Source: Murinocardiopsis flavida
GTDB lineage: Bacteria > Actinomycetota > Actinomycetes > Streptosporangiales > Streptosporangiaceae
Length of the DNA stretch: 64,000 nucleotides
Direction of reading: 5' to 3'
NCBI RefSeq assembly: GCF_003014485.1
Contig: NZ_PYGA01000019.1
Coordinates: 62,001-126,000 of the forward strand
The stretch's first letter is position 1. Each line of letters begins with the position of its first letter. Shown one piece after another: positions 19,057-27,967 of this stretch. Under the pieces are notes generated by a model. The model had not been told where the DNA came from. It worked only from the letters and a program-made list of their open reading frames with translations, and did no database searches. Position numbers and translations under genes: made by a program.

Positions 19057-20487
19057 ATGGCGGATACACCGGTGAAATCTGAGCTGTTCGCGACCACCCT
19101 GGTGGGCCGCCCGGTGTGCGTCACCGGGCTGGGCGTGTCCGGGCCGCCCATGGCGCGGGCCCTGCACGGGCTCGGCGCCGCGGTGACCCTCGTCGACGGC
19201 CGCGACGACGCAGCGGCCGCGGCGGCGGCCGAGGCCCTGCGCGCCGAGGGCATCGCCGTGGAGCTGGGCGCCGACGCGCCGCCCGCGGGCACCGACCTCG
19301 TCGTCACCTCGCCCGGGTGGCGCCCCGACTCCCCGCTGCTGGTCGCCGCGCAGCAGGCCGGGGTGGAGGTCATCGGCGACGTCGAACTCGCCTGGCGGCT
19401 CAAGCCCGCCGACCAGGTGTGGCTCGCCGTCACCGGGACCAACGGCAAGACCACCACGGTGCGGATGCTGGAGGCGATGCTGCGCGCCGACGGCCGCGAC
19501 GCCCTCGCCGTCGGCAACGTCGGCACCCCCGCCATCGACGCGGTCCGCCCGGCGCCGGGTGCCGCGGCGCCCGCGGTGCTCGCCGTGGAACTGTCGAGCT
19601 TCCAACTGCACTGGTCGTCCTCGCTGCGCCCGCACGCCGCCACCGTCCTCAACGTCGCCCCCGACCACCTCGACTGGCACGGCGGCCTGGACCCCTACGC
19701 CGAGGCGAAGGGGCGGGTGTTCGCGCGCGGCACCATCCGGGTGGTCAACACCGCGGACGAATGGTCGCGGCGCCTCGCCGACGGCGGCGACCCCGCGGCC
19801 CCGATGGTCGGCTGCACCCTCACCGCGCCGCGCCCCGGCGAACTGGGCGTGGTCGAGGGACTCCTCGTCGACCGCGCGTTCGTCGCCGACCCCGCGAACA
19901 CGGCCGAGGAGCTGGCGGCCCTCGCCGACGTCCGCCCCGCCGCGCCGCACAACGTCGCCAACGCCCTCGCCGCCGCGGCGCTCGCCCGATCGGTGGGCGT
20001 GGCACCGGAGGCGGTGCGCGCCGGTCTCGCGGCGTTCGCTCCCGAGCCGCACCGCATCGCCCACGTCGCGACGGTGGGCGGCGTCGGCTACGTCGACGAC
20101 TCCAAGGCGACGAACCCGCACGCCGCGGCGGCGTCGCTGTCGGCCTTCGACTCGGTGGTGTGGGTCGCCGGCGGGCTGCTCAAGGGCGCCGACGTCACCG
20201 ACCTCGTGCGCACGGCGGCGCCGCGCCTGCGCGGCGCCGTGCTCCTCGGCCGCGACCGCGACCAGTTGCGCGCGGCGCTCGCCGAGCACGCCCCCGGCGT
20301 GCCGGTCGCCGACATCGAGGACACCGGCCCCGACGCGATGGCCGCTGTGGTCGCCGCAGCGGCGCGCCTCGCCGTGCCCGGCGACACCGTCCTACTCGCC
20401 CCGGCGGCGGCGTCCATGGACATGTTCACCAACTACAACGTCCGCGGCGACGCGTTCACCGAGGCGGTGCGCTGGCTCGACCGGTAG
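19057..20487 (+). CDS. murD: UDP-N-acetylmuramoyl-L-alanine--D-glutamate ligase (MurD)
   Basis: MurD adds D-glutamate to UDP-MurNAc-L-alanine. The 476-residue protein has a Rossmann-type N-terminal domain (VCVTGLGVSGPP), the ATP loop AVTGTNGKTTTVRML near residue 128, LNVAPDHLDWHGG in the central domain and DDSKATNPHA near residue 348 in the C-terminal domain. It begins 3 bp after mraY. The following gap to ftsW is about 120-215 bp depending on the true ftsW start. Confidence 0.95.
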   Translation: MADTPVKSELFATTLVGRPVCVTGLGVSGPPMARALHGLGAAVTLVDGRDDAAAAAAAEALRAEGIAVELGADAPPAGTDLVVTSPGWRPDSPLLVAAQQAGVEVIGDVELAWRLKPADQVWLAVTGTNGKTTTVRMLEAMLRADGRDALAVGNVGTPAIDAVRPAPGAAAPAVLAVELSSFQLHWSSSLRPHAATVLNVAPDHLDWHGGLDPYAEAKGRVFARGTIRVVNTADEWSRRLADGGDPAAPMVGCTLTAPRPGELGVVEGLLVDRAFVADPANTAEELAALADVRPAAPHNVANALAAAALARSVGVAPEAVRAGLAAFAPEPHRIAHVATVGGVGYVDDSKATNPHAAAASLSAFDSVVWVAGGLLKGADVTDLVRTAAPRLRGAVLLGRDRDQLRAALAEHAPGVPVADIEDTGPDAMAAVVAAAARLAVPGDTVLLAPAAASMDMFTNYNVRGDAFTEAVRWLDR

Positions 20488-20610
20488 CGGGCGCCCCGCG
20501 GGTCCGCCAGAAAAAACCCCAACACGCGCGATATGTCCGCCGCCTGCGGGCGTCCAGCCAGCAAACTTGTGCGACGCCAGAGAAAACAGCGGTACGGGCG
20601 GAGGTGACCC

Positions 20611-20706
20611 ATGGCGGCGGCGACGGCCCCGCCGGAGGCCGGTGCGGAACCAGGGCGCACGAGACGCGCCCGAGGACCGGCCCCGGACACCCCGGTGCGC
20701 GCATGA
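20611..20706 (+). CDS. 31-codon leader ORF coupled to ftsW (or frameshifted ftsW N-terminus)
   Basis: ATG 20611 is preceded by GGAGGTGA (20600-20607), one of the best ribosome sites in the window. The ORF runs 31 codons and its TGA overlaps the ftsW ATG as ATGA. The peptide is Ala/Pro/Arg-rich (MAAATAPPEAGAEPGRTRR at the start). ftsW itself has no ribosome site before 20703. Either this is a leader peptide providing translational coupling, or it is the real FtsW N-terminal extension separated by a one-base difference. Pro/Arg-rich extensions of this kind are common on actinobacterial FtsW. I cannot decide between these from sequence alone. Confidence 0.45.
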   Translation: MAAATAPPEAGAEPGRTRRARGPAPDTPVRA

Positions 20707-21983
20707 GGGACCTGAACCACCTGCTCAACCGGCCGCTGACCTCGTACTACCTGCTCGTGGGGAGCAGTTCGCTGCTCATCGCGCTGGGCCTGCTGATGGT
20801 CCTGTCGTCGTCCATGGTCGACTCCTACGCCGACACCGGTTCGGCGTTCACCCTGTTCCTCAGGCAGGTCGTCAGCGCGGCCGTGGGGCTGCCGATCATG
20901 GTCCTCGCCGCGCACCTGCCGGTCCGGGTCTTCCGGATGGTGGGCTACCCGATGATGCTCGCGTCCATCGCGCTGCTCGTCCTCACCGTCTTCCGCGGCA
21001 CCGAACTGCTCGGCGCGACCCGCTGGCTGGAGATCGGCGGGCTCACCTTCCAGCCGTCCGAACCCGCGAAGCTCGCGTTCGCGCTGTGGGGTGCGAGCGT
21101 GCTCGCCCGCAAGGACGAACTGAAGGAGCTGGTCGAATGGCGCCAGCTGCTGTTCCCGCTGCTGCCCGGCTGCGCGATCCTCGTGCTGCTCGTCCTGCTC
21201 GGCACCGACCTCGGCACCACCATGGTGCTGATGACGATCTTCCTCGCGCTGCTGTGGGTGGTGGGCGCCCCCAGCAAACTGTTCATCGCGATGTTCGGCC
21301 TGGTGCTCAGCCTCGCGGGCATCATGATCGCCGTGGAGCCGTTCCGGCTGGTGCGGATCGTGTCCTTCATGGACCCCGAGGCCGACCCCTCCGACGCCGG
21401 CTACCAGCTCAAGCACGGCCTGTACGCGCTCGGCACCGGCCGCCTCTTCGGGGTCGGCATCGGCGGCAGCAGGGAGAAGTGGGGCTACCTGCCGCACGGT
21501 GAGAGCGACTTCATCTTCGCCATCCTCGGCGAGGAACTGGGCCTGCTCGGGTCGCTGCTGGTCGTGGGGCTGTTCGGGCTGCTGGGGTACGCCGGGCTGC
21601 GCATCGCCTCGCGCGCGAAGGACCCCTTCACCCGCCTCGCCGCGGTGTCGGTGACCGCGTGGATCGTGGTGCAGGCGCTGGTCAACATCGGGACCGTCAT
21701 CGGGATGCTGCCCATCACCGGGATCCCGCTGCCGCTGGTGTCCGCGGGCGGGTCCTCCCTGATCCCGACCATGGCCGGCCTCGGCATCCTCCTCGCGCTG
21801 GCCCGCGCCGAACCGGACGCCCGCAAGGTATTGGACGCGCGCGGTCCCGGCCGCATCCAGAGGGCTCTAAGCTGGCTTGGCCTGGACCATGCCGAACCGC
21901 AGCGGAAAAGCGGTCCGGCCGAGCGGCCCAAAGGCGAAGCGCGTCCCACTGAGGCACAATCGAGGAGGAATCGGCGGCGATGA
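20703..21983 (+). CDS. ftsW: Lipid II polymerase / division protein FtsW (SEDS family)
   Basis: FtsW is a SEDS glycosyltransferase that polymerises lipid II at the septum with its partner FtsI. The 426-residue product from ATG 20703 has about ten transmembrane helices, starting with RPLTSYYLLVGSSSLLIALG. It shows the conserved GATRWLEIGGLTFQPSEPAKLA, the GESDFIFAILGEELG loop and the PITGIPLPLVSAGGSS motif. The C-terminal ~60 residues are charged. Upstream in-frame GTG 20604 would add 33 residues but lacks a ribosome site. No FtsI gene is in the window. The stop overlaps the murG start. Confidence 0.93.
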   Translation: MRDLNHLLNRPLTSYYLLVGSSSLLIALGLLMVLSSSMVDSYADTGSAFTLFLRQVVSAAVGLPIMVLAAHLPVRVFRMVGYPMMLASIALLVLTVFRGTELLGATRWLEIGGLTFQPSEPAKLAFALWGASVLARKDELKELVEWRQLLFPLLPGCAILVLLVLLGTDLGTTMVLMTIFLALLWVVGAPSKLFIAMFGLVLSLAGIMIAVEPFRLVRIVSFMDPEADPSDAGYQLKHGLYALGTGRLFGVGIGGSREKWGYLPHGESDFIFAILGEELGLLGSLLVVGLFGLLGYAGLRIASRAKDPFTRLAAVSVTAWIVVQALVNIGTVIGMLPITGIPLPLVSAGGSSLIPTMAGLGILLALARAEPDARKVLDARGPGRIQRALSWLGLDHAEPQRKSGPAERPKGEARPTEAQSRRNRRR

Positions 21984-23101
21984 GGGTAGTCCTCGCCGGA
22001 GGCGGCACTGCCGGGCACATCGAGCCCGCTCTGGCCCTGGCCGACGCGCTGCGGCGCGTCGAACCCGACACCCGGATCCTGTGTCTGGGCACCGAGCGGG
22101 GACTGGAGACCCGGCTCGTCCCCCTCAGGGGGTACGAACTGGGCGAGATCCCCGCGGTTCCGCTCCCACGCAAACTCACACCGAAGCTGCTGAGCGTCCC
22201 CGGCAAGCTCGCCAACGCGATCAGCACGGCAGGCGACCACATCGAACGCATCGAGGCCGACGTCATGGTGGGCTTCGGCGGCTACGTCGCCACACCGGGC
22301 TACCTCGCCGCGCGCCGCCGCCGGGTGCCCATCGTGGTCCACGAGGCGAACCCGCTGCCCGGCCTCGCGAACCGGCTCGGCGCGCGCATGACCCCACATG
22401 TGTTCACCGGCCACCCGCACACCGAGATCCGCAACGGCCGGTTCATCGGCATCCCGCTGCGCGCGCAGATCTCCGGGCTCGACCGCCTCGCCCTCGGCGA
22501 CAAGGCCCGCGCCCACTTCGGGCTCCGCCCCGACCTCCCCACCCTGCTGATCTTCGGCGGGTCCCAGGGGGCGCAGGCCGTCAACGAGGCGGCGTTCAAC
22601 GCCGCGCCCGACTTCACCCGCGCCGGTGTGCAGGTGCTGCACGTCGTCGGCCCGAAGAACGCCGCGGAGCCCGAGGACCGCACCCGCGACGACATCCCCT
22701 ACGTCGCCGTGCCCTACGTCGACCGCATGGACCTCGCCTACGCGGCCGCCGACGTCGCCATGTGCCGCGCCGGCGCCATGACGTGCGCGGAGCTCACCGC
22801 GGTGGGGCTGCCGGCCGCGTTCGTCCCGCTGCCCATCGGCAACGGCGAGCAGCGCCTCAACGCCGAGCCCGTCGTCGAGGCGGGCGGCGGGCTGCTGGTC
22901 GACAACTCCGCGCTGACCGCCCAGTGGATCCGCGAGCAGCTCATCCCGCTGCTCACCGACACCGACCGGGTGGTCGCCATGTCCGAGGCCGCCGCGACCA
23001 TGGGCCGCCGCGACGCCGACTCCGCGCTCGCCCGCGAGGTGCTCGCCATCGCCCGCGGCGAACGCGGCGGCGACGCCCCCCTCGACCACGAGGAGGGCTG
23101 A
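21980..23101 (+). CDS. murG: UDP-GlcNAc--lipid I N-acetylglucosaminyltransferase (MurG)
   Basis: MurG converts lipid I to lipid II on the inner face of the membrane. The 373-residue GT-B enzyme starts VVLAGGGTAGHIEPALALADAL with the GGTAGH glycine loop. It carries VGFGGYVATPGYLAA in the N-domain, a second glycine loop FGGSQGAQAVNE near residue 192, and the donor-binding CRAGAMTCAELTAVGLP near residue 262. ATG 21980 overlaps the ftsW TGA (ATGA), with GAGGAGG just upstream inside ftsW. Confidence 0.96.
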   Translation: MRVVLAGGGTAGHIEPALALADALRRVEPDTRILCLGTERGLETRLVPLRGYELGEIPAVPLPRKLTPKLLSVPGKLANAISTAGDHIERIEADVMVGFGGYVATPGYLAARRRRVPIVVHEANPLPGLANRLGARMTPHVFTGHPHTEIRNGRFIGIPLRAQISGLDRLALGDKARAHFGLRPDLPTLLIFGGSQGAQAVNEAAFNAAPDFTRAGVQVLHVVGPKNAAEPEDRTRDDIPYVAVPYVDRMDLAYAAADVAMCRAGAMTCAELTAVGLPAAFVPLPIGNGEQRLNAEPVVEAGGGLLVDNSALTAQWIREQLIPLLTDTDRVVAMSEAAATMGRRDADSALAREVLAIARGERGGDAPLDHEEG

Positions 23102-23106
23102 CCGGC

Positions 23107-24537
23107 ATGAGCCTGGTGCAGAAGGCCGACATCGTCCCGGTCGACAAGCTGGGCAGCGTGCACTTCATCGGCATGGGCGGCGCCGGCATGTCCGGTATCG
23201 CCCGGGTACTGCTGCAACGCGGCGTCGAGGTCTCCGGCAGCGATGCCAAGGACTCCGACCTGCTGCGCGAACTCGAAGAACTCGGCGCGCGGGTGCACGT
23301 GGGCCACGCCGCCGCGAACGTCGGCGCGGCCGAGACCGTCGTCGTGTCCTCCGCCGTCCGCGACTCCAACCCCGAGCTCGCCGAGGCCCGCGCGCGCGGC
23401 CTCCGCGTCCTCCCGCGCGCCGCCGCACTGGGCGCGCTGCTCCAGGACCGCCGCGGGGTCGCCGTCGCGGGCACGCACGGCAAGACCACCACCACGTCCA
23501 TGCTCGCCGTGGTCCTCCAAGCCCTGGGCGCCGAGCCGGGCTACGTCATCGGCGGCAAGCTCGTCACCACCGGTGTGGGCGCCGACGCCGGCGCCGGCGA
23601 CGTCATCGTGGTCGAGGCCGACGAGAGCGACGGCTCGTTTTTGATGCTGGAGCCGCAGGTCGCCGTGGTCACCAACGTCGAGGCCGACCACCTCGACAAC
23701 TACGGCGGGCTCGCCGAGATCCACGCCAACTTCGCCTCCTTCGTCGACCGCGTCGGCAGCACCCTGGTCGTGGGGATCGACGATCCCGGCGCCCGCGAGG
23801 TCGCGGCGACCGCCCGGTCGCGCGGCAAGGAGGTGCGCACCTACGGCGAGGCGGCCGAGGCCGACTACCGCGTTACCGACCTGCGCGCCGAAGGCTTCGC
23901 GAGCACCTTCACCCTGCACACCGCGGGGCGCGACCCCATCAGGGCCGCCATCGCGGTGCCGGGCCTGCACAACGCGCTCAACGCGGCCGCGGCCGTCGCG
24001 GTCGCCGACGTGCTGGGCCACGACCCCGAGGTCGCCGTCGAAGGGCTGGCGGAGTTCACCGGCGCGGCGCGGCGCTTCGAGCTCAAAGGCGAGGCGGCGG
24101 GGGTGCGGGTCTACGACAGCTATGCGCACCACCCCACCGAGCTCGCCGCCGACCTGCGGGCGTCCCGCGCCGCACTCGACAGCGCGGTACCCGACGGCGG
24201 CGCGCCGGGCCGGGTCGTGGCGCTGTTCCAACCGCACTTGTACAGTCGCACCCGCATCTTCGCCGCCGAGTTCGCCGAGGCGCTGACCCTCGCCGACGAC
24301 GTCGTGGTGCTGGGCGTGTACGCCGCGCGCGAAGACCCCGAGCCCGGGGTCGGCGCGGAGCTCATCACGGACCGGATCGGGCACGGCAACGTCCGCCACC
24401 TCCCCGACCGCGCCGAGGCGGTGGCCCGCGTCGCCGCCGTCGCACGCCCCGGCGACATCGTGCTCACCATGGGCGCGGGCGACGTCACTGAACTCGGACC
24501 GAAGATCGTCGAGGCGTTGGAAGCCAGCACGGATTAG
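23107..24537 (+). CDS. murC: UDP-N-acetylmuramate--L-alanine ligase (MurC)
   Basis: MurC attaches the first L-alanine to UDP-MurNAc. The 476-residue ligase has an N-terminal HFIGMGGAGMSGIARV nucleotide-sugar loop, the ATP loop VAGTHGKTTTTSML near residue 120, VEADESDGSFLMLEP near 175, TNVEADHLDNY, and the C-terminal YDSYAHHPTELAADLRA and LFQPHLYSRTR motifs. ATG 23107 is 5 bp after the murG stop with GAGGAGG upstream, so the two are co-translated. Confidence 0.96.
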   Translation: MSLVQKADIVPVDKLGSVHFIGMGGAGMSGIARVLLQRGVEVSGSDAKDSDLLRELEELGARVHVGHAAANVGAAETVVVSSAVRDSNPELAEARARGLRVLPRAAALGALLQDRRGVAVAGTHGKTTTTSMLAVVLQALGAEPGYVIGGKLVTTGVGADAGAGDVIVVEADESDGSFLMLEPQVAVVTNVEADHLDNYGGLAEIHANFASFVDRVGSTLVVGIDDPGAREVAATARSRGKEVRTYGEAAEADYRVTDLRAEGFASTFTLHTAGRDPIRAAIAVPGLHNALNAAAAVAVADVLGHDPEVAVEGLAEFTGAARRFELKGEAAGVRVYDSYAHHPTELAADLRASRAALDSAVPDGGAPGRVVALFQPHLYSRTRIFAAEFAEALTLADDVVVLGVYAAREDPEPGVGAELITDRIGHGNVRHLPDRAEAVARVAAVARPGDIVLTMGAGDVTELGPKIVEALEASTD

Positions 24538-24580
24538 CCCGGCGGCGCTCTCGGTACCGGGCGGAAGGGGACGCGAGCCT

Positions 24581-25339
24581 GTGGAGACGCCCGTCGAGAC
24601 CGCCGTCGAGACCGCCGTCGAGACGCCCGCCGCCGATCCCGCGGCGGCCCGGCCGCGCAGGTCCGACCCATGGAAGGTCGCGTTCGTCATCCTGCTGATC
24701 GTGGCGCTGCTGGCGGTGGTGACCTGGGTGCTGCTCGGTTCGCGGCTGCTCGTGGTGCGCGAGGTGCACGTCGGCGGCGGCGAGCGCATCGCGAAGGCGG
24801 AGGTCGTCAAGGCGGTCGGCGTGCCCACCGGCACGCCGCTCGCCACGGTCGACACCGGGGTGGCGCAGGAGCGCGTTGAGGAGCTGCGCCTGGTGGAGTC
24901 CGCCGAGGTCGCCCGCAGCTGGCCGGCGACCCTGCGGGTGACCATCATCGAGCGCACCCCGCAGCTCGCGGTCCGGGTCGGCTCCGGGTTCCAGCTCGTC
25001 GACCACGACGGTGTGCGGGTCGACGACGCCGAGGAGCGGCCCGAACCCATTCCGCAGGTCCTCATCAAGGGAGCGGTCGCGGGCAACAAGGCGATCGCCG
25101 ATGCGGCGGCCATCACCGACGCACTGCCGTCGGGGCTGCGGGGCCGGGTGGAGTCCGTCGACGCGCGCGACCGCGCGGCGATCACCGTGGAGTTCGCCGA
25201 CGGCGGCTCGGTCGTGTGGGGCGACGCGACCCGCCTTTCCGACAAGGCCAGGACCCTTGAGGTGCTGGTCGGCAAGCATCCCTCGAACGGGGAGCGGCGC
25301 TACGACGTCAGCGCCCCGGGGATGGCCGTCGTCAAATGA
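24581..25339 (+). CDS. ftsQ: Cell division protein FtsQ/DivIB
   Basis: FtsQ is a bitopic divisome scaffold linking early and late division proteins. The 252-residue protein has a short cytoplasmic tail containing a tandem VETA repeat (encoded by near-identical 12-bp units), one transmembrane helix (VAFVILLIVALLAVVTWVLL, ~residues 28-47), a POTRA domain beginning VVREVHVGGGERI and a beta domain ending in YDVSAPGMAVV. The start is GTG 24581. FtsL and FtsI, its usual partners, are not encoded in this cluster. Confidence 0.92.
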   Translation: METPVETAVETAVETPAADPAAARPRRSDPWKVAFVILLIVALLAVVTWVLLGSRLLVVREVHVGGGERIAKAEVVKAVGVPTGTPLATVDTGVAQERVEELRLVESAEVARSWPATLRVTIIERTPQLAVRVGSGFQLVDHDGVRVDDAEERPEPIPQVLIKGAVAGNKAIADAAAITDALPSGLRGRVESVDARDRAAITVEFADGGSVVWGDATRLSDKARTLEVLVGKHPSNGERRYDVSAPGMAVVK

Positions 25340-25700
25340 GCGCCGCCCGGCGCGGCGCGGACGGCACCGAAAAGATGCAGACGCGACGCGCCGGGCGCGC
25401 GCATCGCCTCCTCGTACGACTCGCCGTTAGGCTTAAAGCGCGAGGTTAGTTGCCCGGCGGAGGGGCGCCGTCCTACTGTCGGGGAGCACTACCTTTAGTT
25501 GACATAAGTAGGGACTCCCAATCGTCGGGGCGGGGAACGGCCGGAGTCCGAACCTTCCTGAACCCGCCGATGAACCCCAGTACCGCCGCCCGGCCGCAGA
25601 GCCGCTCGGCGGCGGAGGGGCAGCAAGAACCGGACAGCCGCCGTCCCGGGTCGCAGCGACCGGGACGGAAGGCCAGAAGCGAGCGGAAAGGCCCCTCGTC
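25340..25700 (+). promoter_or_regulatory. ftsQ-ftsZ intergenic region (ftsZ promoters and leader)
   Basis: The 361 bp hold no supported gene; ftsZ promoters are known to lie in this interval in streptomycetes. Visible are GTTAGGCTTAAAGCGCGAGG near 25427-25446, an AT-containing element of the kind seen ahead of actinobacterial ftsZ, and TTGACA at 25499-25504, whose downstream -10 is weak. A leader hairpin lies at 25641-25668: CCGTCCCGG and TCGC pair with GCGA and CCGGGACGG, with one bulged G, ending 32 bp before the start codon. Assignments of individual promoters are tentative. Confidence 0.45.
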
Positions 25701-27161
25701 GTGGCAGCACCGCAGAACTACCTCGCGGTCATCAAGGTCGTCGGTATCGGCGGCGGCGGTGTGAACGCCGTTAATCGGATGATCGAAGAGGGACTCAAGG
25801 GCGTCGAGTTCATCGCCATCAACACCGACGCTCAGGCGCTGCTCATGAGCGATGCCGACGTCAAGCTCGATGTCGGCAGGGAACTCACCCGGGGCCTCGG
25901 CGCCGGGGCGAACCCCGACGTCGGCCGCAAGGCCGCCGAGGACCACCGGGAGGAGATCGAGGAAGTCCTCAAGGGCGCCGACATGGTGTTCGTCACCGCG
26001 GGGGAGGGCGGTGGCACCGGCACCGGGGGCGCGCCGGTGGTCGCCGACATCGCCCGTTCGCTGGGCGCGCTCACCATCGGCGTCGTCACGCGGCCGTTCG
26101 GGTTCGAGGGCAAGCGCCGCGCGACCCAGGCCGAGGCCGGCATCGCCATGCTGCGCGAAGAGGTCGACACCCTCATCGTCATCCCGAACGACCGGCTGCT
26201 GTCCATCTCCGACCGCCAGGTCAGCGTCCTCGACGCGTTCAAGGCGGCCGACCAGGTGCTGCTGTCCGGTGTTCAGGGCATCACCGACCTGATCACCACC
26301 CCGGGCCTGATCAACCTGGACTTCGCCGACGTGAAGTCGGTGATGTCGGGGGCGGGGTCGGCCCTCATGGGCATCGGCTCGGCGCGGGGCGACGACCGCG
26401 CCGTCGCGGCGGCGGAGATGGCGATCTCCTCGCCGCTGCTCGAAGCGAGTATCGACGGCGCCCACGGGGTGCTGCTGTCCATCCAGGGCGGTTCCGATCT
26501 CGGCCTGTTCGAGATCAACGAGGCGGCGCAGCTCGTCGCCAACTCGGCGGCGGCCGAGGCGAACATCATCTTCGGGGCGGTCATCGACGACGCCCTCGGC
26601 GACGAAGTGCGGGTCACCGTCATAGCCGCCGGCTTCGACGAGCAGCGCGGCGAGGTCCCCGGGCCGGCCGCGGCGACAGCGGTCACCGCGGCCGAACCGC
26701 CCAGAACCGCGCCGACCCCGGTGCAGCCGCGCCCGGAGCGCCCGCGGCCGGCGCCCGAGGCCGCCGCGCCCGCACCCGTGCCCGCGCCCGAGCCGGTGGC
26801 GGCACCCGAGCCCGCGCCGGTGGAGCGCGAGACCGTCCGCGAGGAGCCCCGCCCCGAGGCCGCGGCCCCGGTCGCGGCCGCCGCGGAGCACGAGGAGGTC
26901 CAGCCCGAGCCGGAGCCCGAGCCCGAGCCGGTCGCGCCGGAGACCGCGGCCGCCGAGCCCGAGCCCGAGCCGGTGCAGGAGGAGCAGCACGACTCCTACC
27001 AGCCGCGCAACATCCACGCGGTGGGTGAGACCGGCTACAGCTCGGTGCGCCGCACCGGCACCGACAATTCATTCACCCGGTCGAGTGAGATCTCCGCGCC
27101 GCGCCGCCGGGTCATCTTCGACGACCCCGACGACCTGGACGTCCCCGACTTCCTGAAGTGA
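25701..27161 (+). CDS. ftsZ: Cell division GTPase FtsZ
   Basis: FtsZ polymerises into the Z-ring that recruits the divisome. The 486-residue protein starts at GTG 25701. The GTPase domain (~residues 1-315) has [15 protein letters not shown], the tubulin signature [17 protein letters not shown] near residue 105 and the T7 synergy loop [11 protein letters not shown] near residue 207. A disordered Pro/Glu/Ala linker of about 115 residues (330-445) is much longer than in E. coli FtsZ (383 residues in all). It is followed by the conserved C-terminal peptide [11 protein letters not shown] 15-bp terminator follows. Confidence 0.98.
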   Translation: MAAPQNYLAVIKVVGIGGGGVNAVNRMIEEGLKGVEFIAINTDAQALLMSDADVKLDVGRELTRGLGAGANPDVGRKAAEDHREEIEEVLKGADMVFVTAGEGGGTGTGGAPVVADIARSLGALTIGVVTRPFGFEGKRRATQAEAGIAMLREEVDTLIVIPNDRLLSISDRQVSVLDAFKAADQVLLSGVQGITDLITTPGLINLDFADVKSVMSGAGSALMGIGSARGDDRAVAAAEMAISSPLLEASIDGAHGVLLSIQGGSDLGLFEINEAAQLVANSAAAEANIIFGAVIDDALGDEVRVTVIAAGFDEQRGEVPGPAAATAVTAAEPPRTAPTPVQPRPERPRPAPEAAAPAPVPAPEPVAAPEPAPVERETVREEPRPEAAAPVAAAAEHEEVQPEPEPEPEPVAPETAAAEPEPEPVQEEQHDSYQPRNIHAVGETGYSSVRRTGTDNSFTRSSEISAPRRRVIFDDPDDLDVPDFLK

Positions 27162-27174
27162 GCAACCGGTCGTA

Positions 27175-27208
27175 GGAGCCGGCCCCGGAGCGTTCCGGGG
27201 CCGGCTCC
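27175..27208 (+). terminator. Strong intrinsic terminator after ftsZ
   Basis: GGAGCCGGCCCCGGA (27175-27189) pairs perfectly with TCCGGGGCCGGCTCC (27194-27208) around a 4-nt loop, followed by TT. It lies 14 bp after the ftsZ stop, so pgeF and downstream genes probably have their own promoter. Confidence 0.8.
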
Positions 27209-27271
27209 TTTGCGGTGCCCGGGGCCGCACGGCCGCCCCGGGGGTCGGGGCGGCCGCGAACGGGCGGGATA

Positions 27272-27964
27272 ATGGGCGGCGTGATCGAACTCGCCCCCGG
27301 CTTCCACGCCGGTTTCACCGAACGCGCCGCCCGCAACCAGGCGTACGGCGTCGGCGACGCGGCGGCCCTGGTCGACGCCAACCGCGCGGAGGCCGCCGCC
27401 CGGTTCGGGTTCGGCGCCGAGCGCATCGCCTGGATGAACCAGGTCCACGGCGCCGACGTCGCGGTGGTCGCCGGGCCCGGCCTCGCCGGGTCGGTCGACG
27501 CGATGGTCAGCACCAGCCCCGACGTCGTCCTCGCCGCGCTCGCGGCCGACTGCCTGCCGCTGGTCGCCGCGGCACCCGCGGCGGGCGTCATCGCCGCGGC
27601 GCACTCGGGGCGGGCGGGCACCGCCGCCGGGGTCGCCACCGCCATGGTGCGGTCGATGGCGGCGCTGGGCGCCGCGCCCGACGGCATCGTGGTGGCGCTC
27701 GGCCCCGCCATCTGCGGTTCCTGCTACGAGGTGCCGTCGGCGATGCGCGACGAGGTCGCGGCGGCGGTGCCCGAGGCGGCGTCGCTGACCCGGTGGGGCA
27801 GTACCGGCGTCGACATGCGCGCCGCGGTCGCCGCGCAACTCCGCGCGGCCGGAGTCGGCCAGGTCATCGACGACGCACGGTGCACGCTGGAGGACCCGGA
27901 GCTGTTCTCGCACCGACGCGACGCGCCGACGGGCCGCATGGCCGGATACGTCTGGCGGGCCTGA
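27272..27964 (+). CDS. pgeF: Peptidoglycan editing factor PgeF (YfiH/DUF152 family)
   Basis: PgeF-family proteins are multicopper-oxidase-like or purine-nucleoside-phosphorylase-like enzymes reported to keep L-Ser out of the muropeptide precursor pool. The 230-residue product shows the metal-site residues in NQVHGADV, ALAADCLPLV and IAAAHSGRAG, and ALGPAICGSCYEVP. ATG 27272 is chosen; GTG 27281 three codons later is also possible, with a GATAAT-like hexamer upstream that might make it leaderless. The usual position directly after ftsZ is conserved. Confidence 0.88.
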   Translation: MGGVIELAPGFHAGFTERAARNQAYGVGDAAALVDANRAEAAARFGFGAERIAWMNQVHGADVAVVAGPGLAGSVDAMVSTSPDVVLAALAADCLPLVAAAPAAGVIAAAHSGRAGTAAGVATAMVRSMAALGAAPDGIVVALGPAICGSCYEVPSAMRDEVAAAVPEAASLTRWGSTGVDMRAAVAAQLRAAGVGQVIDDARCTLEDPELFSHRRDAPTGRMAGYVWRA

Positions 27965-27967
27965 CCG

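Noticed and set aside
17608-20289. 893-codon minus-strand frame over murF, mraY and murD
   Set aside because: Arg/His/Gly-rich composition without any domain pattern, antisense to three certain genes.
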